Origin: Nitrospirae bacterium CG1_02_44_142
GTDB lineage: Bacteria; Nitrospirota; Thermodesulfovibrionia; Thermodesulfovibrionales; UBA1546
Direction: 5' to 3'
Assembly (NCBI GenBank): GCA_001871685.1
Contig: MNVK01000063.1
Location: 1-5,990 of the forward strand
Length of the DNA: 5,990 bases
In this document: piece by piece, positions 5,972 through 5,990 of the stretch
Layout of the letters: the number at the start of each line of letters is the position of its first letter
Numbering within the stretch: position 1 is the stretch's first letter
Notes under the pieces: model-generated
Told to the model about the DNA's origin: nothing
What the model saw: the letters and a program-made list of their open reading frames with translations, nothing else
Databases searched by the model: none
Translations under genes and position numbers: made by a program

Positions 5972-5990
5972 ATGAACAGAACTATTTTTT
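5972..5990 (+). CDS. Start of a further gene, cut by the window edge
   Basis: ATG 5972 follows a strong GGGAGGA (5958-5964) at 7 bases and reads MNRTIF before the window ends. Basic residues followed by hydrophobic ones would fit the start of another signal peptide, but six codons are too few to name the protein. It follows the lipoprotein gene in the same direction, 112 bases on, and may belong to the same locus. Confidence 0.55.

Overview
The window looks like accessory chromosomal DNA from a Gram-negative (diderm) bacterium. All genes lie on the + strand, and four of the seven intact or window-truncated protein genes encode secreted or envelope proteins. Moderate GC content, strong GGAGG-type ribosome binding sites and the mix of families (LPP20-like C-terminus, CsgG/FlgO-like small protein, GNA1162-like lipoprotein, TPR and beta-helix) would suit a Nitrospirota or deltaproteobacterial lineage. 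That placement is an inference from gene style; no marker gene is present.

Layout: (i) 1-407, the C-terminal part of an LPP20-type envelope protein, closed by a strong Rho-independent terminator at 416-456. (ii) 474-2129, a secreted transglutaminase-like cysteine enzyme with a full Cys-His-Asp triad, a Pro/Lys linker and a C-terminal beta-sandwich. (iii) 2186-2632, a small exported protein with a CsgG/FlgO-like domain, probably co-transcribed with (ii). (iv) 2629-2699, what looks like the collapsed remains of a third gene: an overlapping ATG start and a signal-peptide-like beginning, then a C-terminal-looking tail in another frame. (v) 2745-3452, a type II toxin-antitoxin module (ribbon-helix-helix antitoxin and PIN-domain toxin, VapBC type) with its own promoter candidate and three tandem heptads that look like an autoregulatory operator. 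(vi) 3577-5859, a large five-part lipoprotein (GNA1162-like domain, Ig-like region, FnIII, parallel beta-helix, TPRs). (vii) 5972 onward, the first codons of another gene with a good ribosome binding site.

Working together (inference): the LPP20-like protein, the small CsgG/FlgO-like protein and the GNA1162-like lipoprotein belong to families tied to outer-membrane lipoprotein assembly or secretion. The transglutaminase-like enzyme and the beta-helix lipoprotein would act on or display material in the periplasm or at the surface. The toxin-antitoxin pair looks like an insertion into this envelope locus, next to a decayed gene. No tRNA, rRNA, CRISPR array, transposase or insertion sequence was seen, and no gene-free stretch exceeds 300 bases.
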